Assembly: GCF_900217905.1 (NCBI RefSeq)
Contig: NZ_OBMO01000021.1
Location: forward strand, 1-64,000
Length of the DNA: 64,000 bases
Reading direction: 5' to 3'
From: Alloalcanivorax xenomutans
GTDB lineage: Bacteria > Pseudomonadota > Gammaproteobacteria > Pseudomonadales > Alcanivoracaceae
The translations under genes and the position numbers were made by a program. The notes beneath the pieces are model-generated. The model made no database searches. It was not told the origin of the DNA and worked only from the letters and a program-made list of their open reading frames with translations. Positions 39,827-47,448 of the stretch are shown here, one piece after another; position 1 is the stretch's first letter; each line of letters begins with the position of its first letter.

Positions 39827-40801
39827 TCAACCGACTTTCAGCACCACCTTGCCCTTGGCGCGACGAGAGCTCAATGCCGCCAGGGCCTGCTCATATTCCT
39901 CGAACGGGAAGACTTCGCTGACCTTGGGGTTGATCTTCCCTTCCGCGAACATCCGCATCAGATCCTTCACGTTCTGGATGTGCGCTTCCGGCTCCTTGCG
40001 GGTGAAGGTGCCCCAGAACACACCGACCACGCTGCAGCCCTTGAGCAACGGCAGGTTGGCGGGGATCTTCGGAATCTCGCCGGCGGCGAAGCCGATGATC
40101 AGGAAGCGGCCGTTCCAGGCCATGTTGCGCAGCGCCGGCTCGGTGAAGCGGTCGCCCACCGGGTCGTAGATCACGTCGATGCCCTGCGGATAGCGGCTCT
40201 TCAGCACATCCTTCAGGTCTTCCTCGGTGTAGTTGATCAGATCGTCGGCGCCGGCTTCCCGGGCCACTTCCAGCTTGTCGGCGGTGCTGGCGGCGGCGAT
40301 CACCTTGGCGCCCATGGCTTTGCCCAGCTCCACCGCGGCGAGACCGACGCCGCCGCTGGCGCCCATGACCAGCAGGGTTTCGCCCGGCTGCAGATTGGCC
40401 CGCTGTTTCAGCGCATGGTAGCTGGTGCCGTAGACCATGCTGAAACCCGCCGCCTGTTCGTCGGACATACCGTCCGGAACCGGAATCACGCGATCAGCGG
40501 TGACCACCATTTCCTCGGCGAAGCTGCCGTAGCCGGTGAGGCCCATTACGCGCTGGCCCGGCTTATAGCCCTTGACGTTCTCGCCCACCTCGACGATCTC
40601 GCCGGACATTTCGCCGCCCGGAGAAAAAGGCAGTTCCGGTTTGATCTGGTACTTACCCTCGATGATCAGAGTGTCAGGGAAGTTCAGGCCGGCGGCCTTG
40701 ACCCGGACCTTGATACCGTCGGCGCCGACGGCGGGGGAAGGAACGTCCTCGATGACCAGCTTATCCGCCGGCCCCAACTCCTTGCAGAGAATGGCGCGCA
40801 T
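39827..40801 (-). CDS. NADPH:quinone oxidoreductase family protein (MDR)
   Basis: 324 residues of the zinc-free medium-chain dehydrogenase family. GroES-like N-terminal domain, then the NADPH-binding motif GASGGVGLAAVELGKAMGA and the substrate-side YGTSYHAL. It reduces quinones or enoyl compounds with NADPH. I chose ATG 40801 (MRAILCKELGPAD) with GGGAGA 7 bases upstream; the open frame continues 27 residues further without support. Divergent from alkB. Confidence 0.92.
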   Translation of the reverse strand: MRAILCKELGPADKLVIEDVPSPAVGADGIKVRVKAAGLNFPDTLIIEGKYQIKPELPFSPGGEMSGEIVEVGENVKGYKPGQRVMGLTGYGSFAEEMVVTADRVIPVPDGMSDEQAAGFSMVYGTSYHALKQRANLQPGETLLVMGASGGVGLAAVELGKAMGAKVIAAASTADKLEVAREAGADDLINYTEEDLKDVLKSRYPQGIDVIYDPVGDRFTEPALRNMAWNGRFLIIGFAAGEIPKIPANLPLLKGCSVVGVFWGTFTRKEPEAHIQNVKDLMRMFAEGKINPKVSEVFPFEEYEQALAALSSRRAKGKVVLKVG

Positions 40802-41119
40802 GCATCTCTCCCGAATAATACTTATTGAGACCGACACGCTACCCCTGGTCCGTGCATTAGACAAATGCATAAGACTCATCAAAGGGCATAAACAGTATGA
40901 ATGCTGGGCCGGCCGAGGAAAGGACGAGGATTCATCGGTCGTCGATGAGTGTGAGTATTTACTACCTTTTCAGGTCCCGATATTTATGGAGTACGGCGCT
41001 TTTATGGGCGACAGAAAGCGATTGTCTTTTGGCCACACCAGGCAAGGCTGTTCATATTGACATTGTTCGATGTAAAGGTTGATCATGAATTGATCGGGCG
41101 TGGGCGAGGACGAATAACG
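40802..41119. other. Intergenic region upstream of alkB
   Basis: 318 bases, AT-richer than the flanking genes. Apart from the putative alkB promoter at 41057-41086 I see only short palindromes such as TGATCA. No regulator gene is adjacent. Confidence 0.5.
41057..41086 (+). promoter_or_regulatory. Putative alkB promoter
   Basis: TTGACA (41057-41062), an 18-base spacer and GATCAT (41081-41086). The -35 is perfect; the -10 matches 4 of 6, so an activator or alternative control is likely. The start of transcription would be near 41093, 27 bases before the chosen ATG. Confidence 0.4.
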
Positions 41120-42298
41120 ATGAAGACCGTAACCATGCAGACTCAATCAGGTGAAATACAAGAATGGCGGGACGGCCGCCGCTACCTTTGGTTGCTCAGT
41201 ACGCTGACCATGCTGTTGCCCCTGTTCACGGTCTGGCTGGCCAGCACAACTGGCTGGGCCCTGCTCTGGTGGTTTGGATTCCTGTTCGTATTCGGGGTGA
41301 TCCCGTTGCTGGACATGCTGCTTGGCGAAGAGACCGAGAATCCGCCCGAAGCGCTGGTGCCGCAGTTGGAACAGGACCGGTATTATCGCTGGGCGGTGTA
41401 TGTGTGCCTGCCGTTTCTCTATAGCGCTTTTATTTATGCCGCCTGGGTGGCCGCCACCTGGAGCCTGCCCTGGTACAGCTACCTGGGGCTGGCGATCTCC
41501 ACGGGCTGCGCCACGGGTATCGCCATCAATACCGCCCATGAGATGGGGCACAAGACCGACCGCCACGAGAAATGGATGGCCAAGCTATGTCTCGCCCCGG
41601 TGTTCTATGGGCACTTCTATGTGGAACATAATCGTGGGCATCACGTGAGGGTTTCCACGCCGGAGGATCCGGCATCCTCCCGGTTCGGCGAGACGTTCTG
41701 GGAGTTCCTGCCGCGCACCGTGATCGGCAGCCTTAAATCCGCCTGGTCGCTGGAGAAACAGCGGCTGGAGCGGCAGGGGCTTTCGGTATGGAGCTGGCAT
41801 AACGACAATCTGCAGGCCTGGGCATTGTCGGTGGTGCTTTGGGGTGCCCTGATACTGTGGTTGGGCTGGGCGGTGGTGCCGTTCCTGCTGATTCAGAGCC
41901 TGTTCGGTTTTCAGTTGCTGGAGGTGGTCAACTATCTCGAGCACTACGGGTTGTTACGGCAAAAAAAGGACAATGGACGCTATGAACGCTGCCTGCCGGA
42001 GCATTCCTGGAACTCGAACCGCCGGGTAACCAATATTTTTCTTTATCAGCTGCAACGGCATTCCGATCACCACGCCTATCCCACGCGCAGTTATCAATCG
42101 CTGCGGCATTTCGATGAGTCCCCTCAATTACCAGGTGGATACGCATCGATGATCCTGCTGGCGTGGGTACCTCCGCTGTGGTTCAGGATCATCGACCCGA
42201 TGGTGGTGCGTCATTATCAAGGCGATATGAGCCGCGCCAACATCAAGCCGGGGATCCGGGACGAGGTATTGGCCAGATACGGACAAAGCCCGAGCTGA
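41120..42298 (+). CDS. alkB: Alkane 1-monooxygenase AlkB
   Basis: 392 residues, an integral-membrane non-haem di-iron enzyme that hydroxylates the terminal carbon of medium-chain n-alkanes with electrons from rubredoxin. All histidine boxes are present: HEMGHK (140-145), EHNRGHH (169-175), LQRHSDHHA (311-319), plus the AlkB-specific NYLEHYGLL (271-279). About six membrane helices. I chose ATG 41120 (MKTVTMQTQSGE), 9 bases after GAGGA; an earlier in-frame start at 41057 falls on the promoter -35. No rubredoxin or rubredoxin reductase gene is next to it. Confidence 0.96.
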   Translation: MKTVTMQTQSGEIQEWRDGRRYLWLLSTLTMLLPLFTVWLASTTGWALLWWFGFLFVFGVIPLLDMLLGEETENPPEALVPQLEQDRYYRWAVYVCLPFLYSAFIYAAWVAATWSLPWYSYLGLAISTGCATGIAINTAHEMGHKTDRHEKWMAKLCLAPVFYGHFYVEHNRGHHVRVSTPEDPASSRFGETFWEFLPRTVIGSLKSAWSLEKQRLERQGLSVWSWHNDNLQAWALSVVLWGALILWLGWAVVPFLLIQSLFGFQLLEVVNYLEHYGLLRQKKDNGRYERCLPEHSWNSNRRVTNIFLYQLQRHSDHHAYPTRSYQSLRHFDESPQLPGGYASMILLAWVPPLWFRIIDPMVVRHYQGDMSRANIKPGIRDEVLARYGQSPS

Positions 42299-42313
42299 GC
42301 CCGGGCGGGTGGA

Positions 42314-43123
42314 TCAGGGGCGCCGCTCGCGGACCAGCAGATTCTGCTGAGCGACGCCGATCGGGCCCTGCTCATCGTGAAGCACGGAGCGGGTCAGCCC
42401 GATTCCCGATGGCTCGATCCAGGTTTGACTGTCCAGCCCGACCCATTCGCTGACCGGCGGCCGTTGCAGATAAACGGTCAGGTCGGTATTGGCGAACAGA
42501 TATCTATCCAGTGGCAGCACCCAACTGAGGCCATTGCCGAAATCCGCCGCGGCCACCGCTCGGGCGGTCGCCGTGGTGGTCCGATCCTCGATCAGGGGCA
42601 CCGTCAGCCGCAGCCAGGCCGCGGCTGGCCCGGGGCGGTCGGTACGCCCGCGGGCCACCCGGGATTCCATCGCGGTGTAATGAAAACTTTCCTCCCGACT
42701 CATGCCGGGGATGGTGACCGGTTCCTGACAATCACCGGGCGCCGGCAGCGGCGCTTCGTCGGTGGCCTGGCCAGTGTCGATACCGTTGGCCAGCACCAGT
42801 ACCGCCAAGCCTTCCGCTACTGGCCGCCCTTGATGTTGCAGACAAACGGAAACCCGCCGGACCGTGCGCCCGCCCCCTACCTTTATCGTGCTTTCCAGCG
42901 GTGCCACTGGCACCGGCCGCACCAGTTCCAGGGTGAGCCGGACCAATTGGTATCCCTCTCCGGCCAGGGCTTCCTCGGCCAGGGCCGCGATCAGTGCGGC
43001 CGGGGCGCCACCATGCTGGGCGTCCGGGCTCCAGGGACCGCGCGACAGCCCGGTGGGATTCAAGTGTTGCCCCTGCTGCTGGAAGACACAGTCGCTGGCG
43101 GCGATCGAGATCGGATCAGACAT
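42314..43123 (-). CDS. Acyl-CoA thioesterase family protein, double hot-dog
   Basis: 269 residues with two hot-dog halves. The N-terminal GPWSPDAQHGGAPAALIAALAEE and the second-half W..P.DRY region are typical of TesB-like thioesterase-family proteins (4HBT_3). It probably hydrolyses acyl-CoA, but catalysis cannot be proved from the sequence. The start overlaps the end of the Rieske oxygenase gene by 8 bases (ATGAGTTAA context), so the two are cotranscribed. Its stop is 15 bases from the end of the convergent alkB. Confidence 0.85.
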   Translation of the reverse strand: MSDPISIAASDCVFQQQGQHLNPTGLSRGPWSPDAQHGGAPAALIAALAEEALAGEGYQLVRLTLELVRPVPVAPLESTIKVGGGRTVRRVSVCLQHQGRPVAEGLAVLVLANGIDTGQATDEAPLPAPGDCQEPVTIPGMSREESFHYTAMESRVARGRTDRPGPAAAWLRLTVPLIEDRTTTATARAVAAADFGNGLSWVLPLDRYLFANTDLTVYLQRPPVSEWVGLDSQTWIEPSGIGLTRSVLHDEQGPIGVAQQNLLVRERRP

Positions 43124-44099
43124 GAGTTAACTCCAGTTTTTCGTGGTGAGAGGCGGGCAGAGGTGAGAACTGCGTGGCCCAGCGGCGGAATTTCATGATC
43201 GGGCCGTCGCCGGCCGCCAGACTGGGGCGTTCCCAGCGGGCTTTGTGACGCCAGATGGGCACATCCTCGCTGACCTGGCGTATTGCTTCCTGAACCAGCT
43301 CCAGGCTCATATCCGGAGAGCGGATTCCCTCCAGACGGGCCATCAGGCTGAAGTTCAGGTCGACTTCGCGGGCGCCACGCACGGTAATGCCATCAATGAA
43401 CAGGATCTCGGCGAGATCGCCGACGCGGAATCGGACCAGTGCCAGATAAGGGCCATGGAGGGTGGTCTGAATGAAACCGGGCACCACGCCGGCCGGGGTG
43501 TTGAAGCGGTGGTGGATATCCACGTCCAGCACCGTGCCCTGGTTCTCGCAGCGTTTCACTTCCGCCAGGCTGTTGACGCCATGCAGGTAATGGAAGTGAG
43601 TGCTGTCGACGATGTTCTCCTGGATCTCGTACCACACGGTGGGCACGTTCCAGCCGTGGCGGTGATAGCGCGACCATTGTGGGTCGCGGTACTCGGGCAG
43701 GTCGGGAAGCTGGTAGTCCGGGGCCTGGTTCTCCGGGTGCCACCAGGCGAACAACAGGCCATGGCGCTCCACCAGCGGCAGTGAGCGCAGTCCACGATGA
43801 CTCAGGCGAGCGTCGGGGCTGTAGGGAATTTCCACGCAATCGCCGTCACCGTCGAAACACCAGCCGTGGAACGGGCATTGCAGTGCCGAGCCTTTGACCC
43901 GGCCGCCGTGGCCCAGATGGGTGCCCAGGTGGCGGCAGTAAGCATCCATTAGGTGTGCCCGACCTTCTTCGTCTCGCCACAATACGAACTCCCGGTCGAA
44001 GGCCCGGAAAGGCCGTACCTCGCCCGGTTTGAGCTGATCGCTGTACTCCACCTGGAACCAGCCGCAGGCAAAGGGATTGATTCGTGCTGAGTTGGTCAT
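43116..44099 (-). CDS. Rieske 2Fe-2S oxygenase, KshA/DAF-36-like
   Basis: 327 residues. Rieske ligands C55, H57, C75 and H78; mononuclear iron motif E161-N-I-V-D165-S-T-H168-x4-H173. The C-terminal part (IWRHKARWERPSLAAGDGPIMKFRRWATQF) resembles the KshA oxygenase domain used on steroids and sterols. I infer a hydrophobic polycyclic or terpenoid substrate. No reductase gene is nearby. I chose ATG 44099, 7 bases after GGGAGG; the frame is open for a further 279 codons into and past the TetR gene, which is an artefact of GC-rich antisense. Divergent from a TetR regulator. Confidence 0.85.
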   Translation of the reverse strand: MTNSARINPFACGWFQVEYSDQLKPGEVRPFRAFDREFVLWRDEEGRAHLMDAYCRHLGTHLGHGGRVKGSALQCPFHGWCFDGDGDCVEIPYSPDARLSHRGLRSLPLVERHGLLFAWWHPENQAPDYQLPDLPEYRDPQWSRYHRHGWNVPTVWYEIQENIVDSTHFHYLHGVNSLAEVKRCENQGTVLDVDIHHRFNTPAGVVPGFIQTTLHGPYLALVRFRVGDLAEILFIDGITVRGAREVDLNFSLMARLEGIRSPDMSLELVQEAIRQVSEDVPIWRHKARWERPSLAAGDGPIMKFRRWATQFSPLPASHHEKLELTHV

Positions 44100-44190
44100 G
44101 ATGCACCTCCCGCGCTCGTTCAGAGCGTCTGTTTTGTTATGTAATCGGCTCGAGGTTAAAAAATGTGCATGACGGTTGCAACAAGAAATG

Positions 44191-44201
44191 GAACATGATT
44201 C
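44191..44201. promoter_or_regulatory. Candidate TetR operator
   Basis: GAACATGATTC, a near-palindrome (GAA/TTC arms around CATG), placed 10 bases before the TetR start in the 111-base divergent region shared with the Rieske gene. A second short inverted repeat, TGCA-N7-TGCA, lies at 44167-44181. Confidence 0.3.
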
Positions 44202-44210
44202 ATTCTTTGT

Positions 44211-44828
44211 ATGGCATATCGACGTACCCCAAAAATGGAAGCGCGCATGGCGCGTACCCGGTCCCGCATTCTGGAGGCTGCCCAGGCGCTGGTGGCGGAG
44301 GGAGGCTATGCCGCCGCCGGCATGCCCGCGGTGGCGCAACGGGCGGAGGTCTCCACCGGACTGCTGTACCGCTACTTTCAATCGAAAACGGACTTGTTCG
44401 ACCAGGTATTCCGACGTGCCTCCCAGCATGAAATCGACATCTGCGCGGAGGCCGCCGCCGTGGCCGGTGATGCCCGGGAACGGGTGGCGCGGGTGGCGGA
44501 GACGTTTTCCCGGCGGGCGCTGAAAGGCTGGCGGTTGGCGTACGCGCTGCTGGCGGAGCCGGTGGATCGCACCATCGAGTTCGACCGCCTGCATTTCCGT
44601 GAGCCGTACCGCGCCATTTTCGCCGGGATCATTCGTGACGGCATCGCCGCCGGTGAGATCGCCGAACAGGACGCGCAGTTGCTGGCCACCGCCATAGTCG
44701 GTGGTATCGCGGAAACCCTGGTGGGGCCGCTCAGCCAAAGACCGGCGCCGGAACAGGAAACGGCCCTGGTGGAAAGCGTAAAACGCTTTTGTGTGCAGGC
44801 TGTGGGGCCGCCCCCGCAGGAAACCTGA
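44211..44828 (+). CDS. TetR family transcriptional regulator
   Basis: 205 residues. N-terminal helix-turn-helix: TRSRILEAAQALVAEGGYAAAGMPAVAQRAEVSTGLLYRYFQSKTDLF (about residues 16-63, shown in the family order), then a ligand-binding helical domain. It probably represses the divergent Rieske-thioesterase operon and perhaps the acyl-CoA dehydrogenase that follows after 30 bases. Both ATG 44211 and 44235 or 44247 are possible starts; none has a strong ribosome site. Confidence 0.88.
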   Translation: MAYRRTPKMEARMARTRSRILEAAQALVAEGGYAAAGMPAVAQRAEVSTGLLYRYFQSKTDLFDQVFRRASQHEIDICAEAAAVAGDARERVARVAETFSRRALKGWRLAYALLAEPVDRTIEFDRLHFREPYRAIFAGIIRDGIAAGEIAEQDAQLLATAIVGGIAETLVGPLSQRPAPEQETALVESVKRFCVQAVGPPPQET

Positions 44829-44858
44829 ACAGCCGACCAAGACTATAAGGAGAAGAAA

Positions 44859-46511
44859 ATGGATCCGTTCTTCCAAACGCCGCCACAGACGGGCAACCGC
44901 TTTCACACCGATCCCACGTTGCGTCTGGCATTGCAATGGCGCCTGCCGGAGGCGGTTTTCCAGGCGGCGTCACCGGCTCTGGAAAACATGGGGCGATTGG
45001 CCGCCGACACCATGCCGCCACTGGCCGAACAAGCCGAAAACAATCCGCCGCGGCATCTGCCCTACGATGCCTGGGGGCGGCGGGTGGACCGGGTCGAAGT
45101 GGATGAGAGCTGGCTGGAACTGGTGCGTTTGGGGCAACGCCAGGGTCTGGTGTCGTTGCCCCACGAAGATCCTTACGGGGTGCATACACGAATCGTGCAG
45201 GCCGGGTTGATCAATCTCTACGACCCGGTCAGCGCGGTGGCGGATTGCCCGCTGGTTATGACCGATGGGGCCACCTGCCTTCTTAAGGAGCACGATCCGG
45301 AACTGGCGAAACAATATGTGCCGCGCCTGACCGCCCGGGAGCAGGCCTGGACGTCGGGGCAATGGATGACGGAGCGGGAAGGGGGATCGGATGTCGGCCG
45401 CAGTGCCACGATAGCGCGACCCGGTGACGGCGGAACCTGGCATCTTTTTGGTAGCAAGTGGTTCACATCCGCCACCACCGCCGATATGGCCCTGGCTCTG
45501 GCCCGGCCGGAAGGTGCCGGCGGCGGCAGTCGTGGGCTGTCGCTGTTTCTGTTGGAGTTGCGGCAGGCCGACGGCGGCTGGAATGGACTGACGGTACGGC
45601 GGCTCAAGGACAAACTGGGCACCCGCGCCCTGCCCACCGCGGAGCTGGATCTGGCCGGTGCCCGGGCGGTACCGGTGGGGGGGTTGGGGGATGGCGTGCG
45701 CAAGCTTACCGGATTGCTGGGCGTTGCCCGCTATTGGGCGGCCATAGGAGGGCTGGCCGGAGTCGGGCATTTGCTGGCGTTGGCGCGGGACTATGCCGGC
45801 AAGCGCGAGGTGTTCGGCCGGTGCTTGGCGGATCACCCGATCCATCGGGAATGGCTCGCCCGCATCGCCTCGGTGTACGACGCCATGGTGGTGTTGAATC
45901 TGGAAACCGCCTGGCAGTTGGGACGGGCTGAGCACGGGGAGGACGGAACGCTGGCGCGGCTGTTTACCTCCCTGGGTAAGCTGGCCTGTGCCCGCCAGGG
46001 GGTGTGGGCCGCCAGCGAATTACTGGAGAGCTTCGGTGGCGCCGGCTATGTGGAAGATACCGGGATCCCGCGTCTGTTCCGCAACCTGCATGTCAACTGT
46101 ATTTGGGAGGGGACGTCCTCGGTACTGGCTCATGATGTGTTACGGGCACTGAAAAAACCGGAAACCGGAGAGGCGTATATCGAAGAAGTGGTAAGGCGCC
46201 TGGGGGCGCTTCGCCATCCGGCCAGCGGGTCCATGCGCGAATGTATCGAAGAGGCGCTGGAGTCGCTGGTGCCGATGATCAATTCGCCCAGAGAAGAACA
46301 GGCCCGGCGGCTGGCCTGGGGTATGGCGCGGACCTTCCAGGCGTTGCTGCTGACGGAGTTCGCCGAGTGGCGGCTGAACTATTATGACGACGGCATTGGT
46401 GTGACAGTGGCGCGTTTGTTTGCCGCGGAAGGACTGGTGGAGGCGGGTTGCGATGAGTCGGCCGCCGCCTTACAGGCAGTGGCGTTCACGGGACAGGCGC
46501 TGCCGCGGTGA
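44859..46511 (+). CDS. Acyl-CoA dehydrogenase family protein (AidB-like)
   Basis: 550 residues, longer than standard acyl-CoA dehydrogenases (about 385) because of N- and C-terminal additions like those of AidB (541). Typical blocks: QWMTEREGGSDVGRS, GSKWFTSATTADMALALARP, KLGTRALPTAEL, LLESFGGAGYVEDTGIPRLFRN and IWEGTSSVLAHDVLRAL, which bind FAD and substrate. Whether it oxidises an acyl-CoA or has another AidB-like role is open. AAGGAG precedes the ATG. Convergent with the MerR gene. Confidence 0.9.
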   Translation: MDPFFQTPPQTGNRFHTDPTLRLALQWRLPEAVFQAASPALENMGRLAADTMPPLAEQAENNPPRHLPYDAWGRRVDRVEVDESWLELVRLGQRQGLVSLPHEDPYGVHTRIVQAGLINLYDPVSAVADCPLVMTDGATCLLKEHDPELAKQYVPRLTAREQAWTSGQWMTEREGGSDVGRSATIARPGDGGTWHLFGSKWFTSATTADMALALARPEGAGGGSRGLSLFLLELRQADGGWNGLTVRRLKDKLGTRALPTAELDLAGARAVPVGGLGDGVRKLTGLLGVARYWAAIGGLAGVGHLLALARDYAGKREVFGRCLADHPIHREWLARIASVYDAMVVLNLETAWQLGRAEHGEDGTLARLFTSLGKLACARQGVWAASELLESFGGAGYVEDTGIPRLFRNLHVNCIWEGTSSVLAHDVLRALKKPETGEAYIEEVVRRLGALRHPASGSMRECIEEALESLVPMINSPREEQARRLAWGMARTFQALLLTEFAEWRLNYYDDGIGVTVARLFAAEGLVEAGCDESAAALQAVAFTGQALPR

Positions 46512-46550
46512 GGTCGTTGTGATCGGGGGAAGCGTCGCTGGGGCCCGGTC

Positions 46551-47396
46551 TCAGTGATGCTTCTCCAGGTGGGCCAGCACGTTTTCCAGCCGGTCCACCA
46601 GTACCTTGTTGATGCTTTTTTCCAGCACCCGGCCCAGTTCGTCGTTGACCACCGCTTCCGCCAGTGGCCGGATGCGGGTGATGAATTCCGCCAGGGTGGC
46701 CACGTCTTCCCCCTGGGGGAGGCTGTTCTCACCGTATTTGTCGTCCACCAGATGCTGGATGATCATACCGATGAAACGCTCGGCCAGCTTGTCCACCTCC
46801 TGGCGAACCAGACGCACATGGGTGAGTACCGCATCCAGCGGCACTCCGGCTTCCACCAGTTCCTTGCCGGCGTTGTAGACGCGTGGATAAGGCACGCGCA
46901 GGCGCATGCCTTCGGGAACGATATAACCCAGGCTGACCGCCTTGGTCATGACTTCCGGGGTGATGTCCTCACCAAAGTCGTCGATCAGGTCCTGATAGTC
47001 CACATAGGAGGGCACTTGTGGATTGCGCCAGGAGGTCACCGCCACTTCCAGGCCGAGGATATCGTTGAGGTCGCGGCCCTCTTCCCAGGCACTGAGCAGA
47101 TCACGAATATTGTTCAGGGTATAACCCCGTTCCAGCAGGGCGCCGATGATCTTCAGGCGAGCCAGATGAACATCGCTGTAGATGCCGGTACGGCCGCGCT
47201 TCTCCGGTGGCGGCAGCAGGCCACGGTCCTGGTAGGCGCGCACGTTGCGCACCGTGGAGCCGGCCTCCCGGGCCAACTCGTCGATGGTGAATTCCTGGCG
47301 TTTTTCCAGGTCGGCGCTGGTGCTCCCCGTCGGCCGGAAGGCTTGCTGACGCAGGGAGCGCAGCAGCGCGGCAGGGGTTTTTCGTGATGAACTCAT
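46551..47396 (-). CDS. MerR family transcriptional regulator
   Basis: 281 residues. The MerR DNA-binding domain occupies about residues 35-105: FTIDELAREAGSTVRNVRAY, QDRGLLPPPEKRGRTGIYS and HLARLKIIGALLERGYTLNNI. The long C-terminal region (170 residues) has no metal-binding cysteines, so a metal sensor is unlikely; it may bind a small organic ligand. A 30-residue extension precedes the domain. It ends 40 bases from the convergent acyl-CoA dehydrogenase and begins 52 bases after the fusion gene on the same strand, so the two may be cotranscribed. Confidence 0.88.
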   Translation of the reverse strand: MSSSRKTPAALLRSLRQQAFRPTGSTSADLEKRQEFTIDELAREAGSTVRNVRAYQDRGLLPPPEKRGRTGIYSDVHLARLKIIGALLERGYTLNNIRDLLSAWEEGRDLNDILGLEVAVTSWRNPQVPSYVDYQDLIDDFGEDITPEVMTKAVSLGYIVPEGMRLRVPYPRVYNAGKELVEAGVPLDAVLTHVRLVRQEVDKLAERFIGMIIQHLVDDKYGENSLPQGEDVATLAEFITRIRPLAEAVVNDELGRVLEKSINKVLVDRLENVLAHLEKHH

Positions 47397-47448
47397 GGGG
47401 GCGATAATAGACCCTATGCCGCGGTGGTGCCAGGGATCCCGGCCTTCC

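Noticed and set aside
44100-44936. N-terminal extension of the KshA-like protein by 279 codons
   Set aside because: The extension is antisense to the TetR gene, and a well-placed GGGAGG precedes ATG 44099, which starts at the usual Rieske N-terminus.
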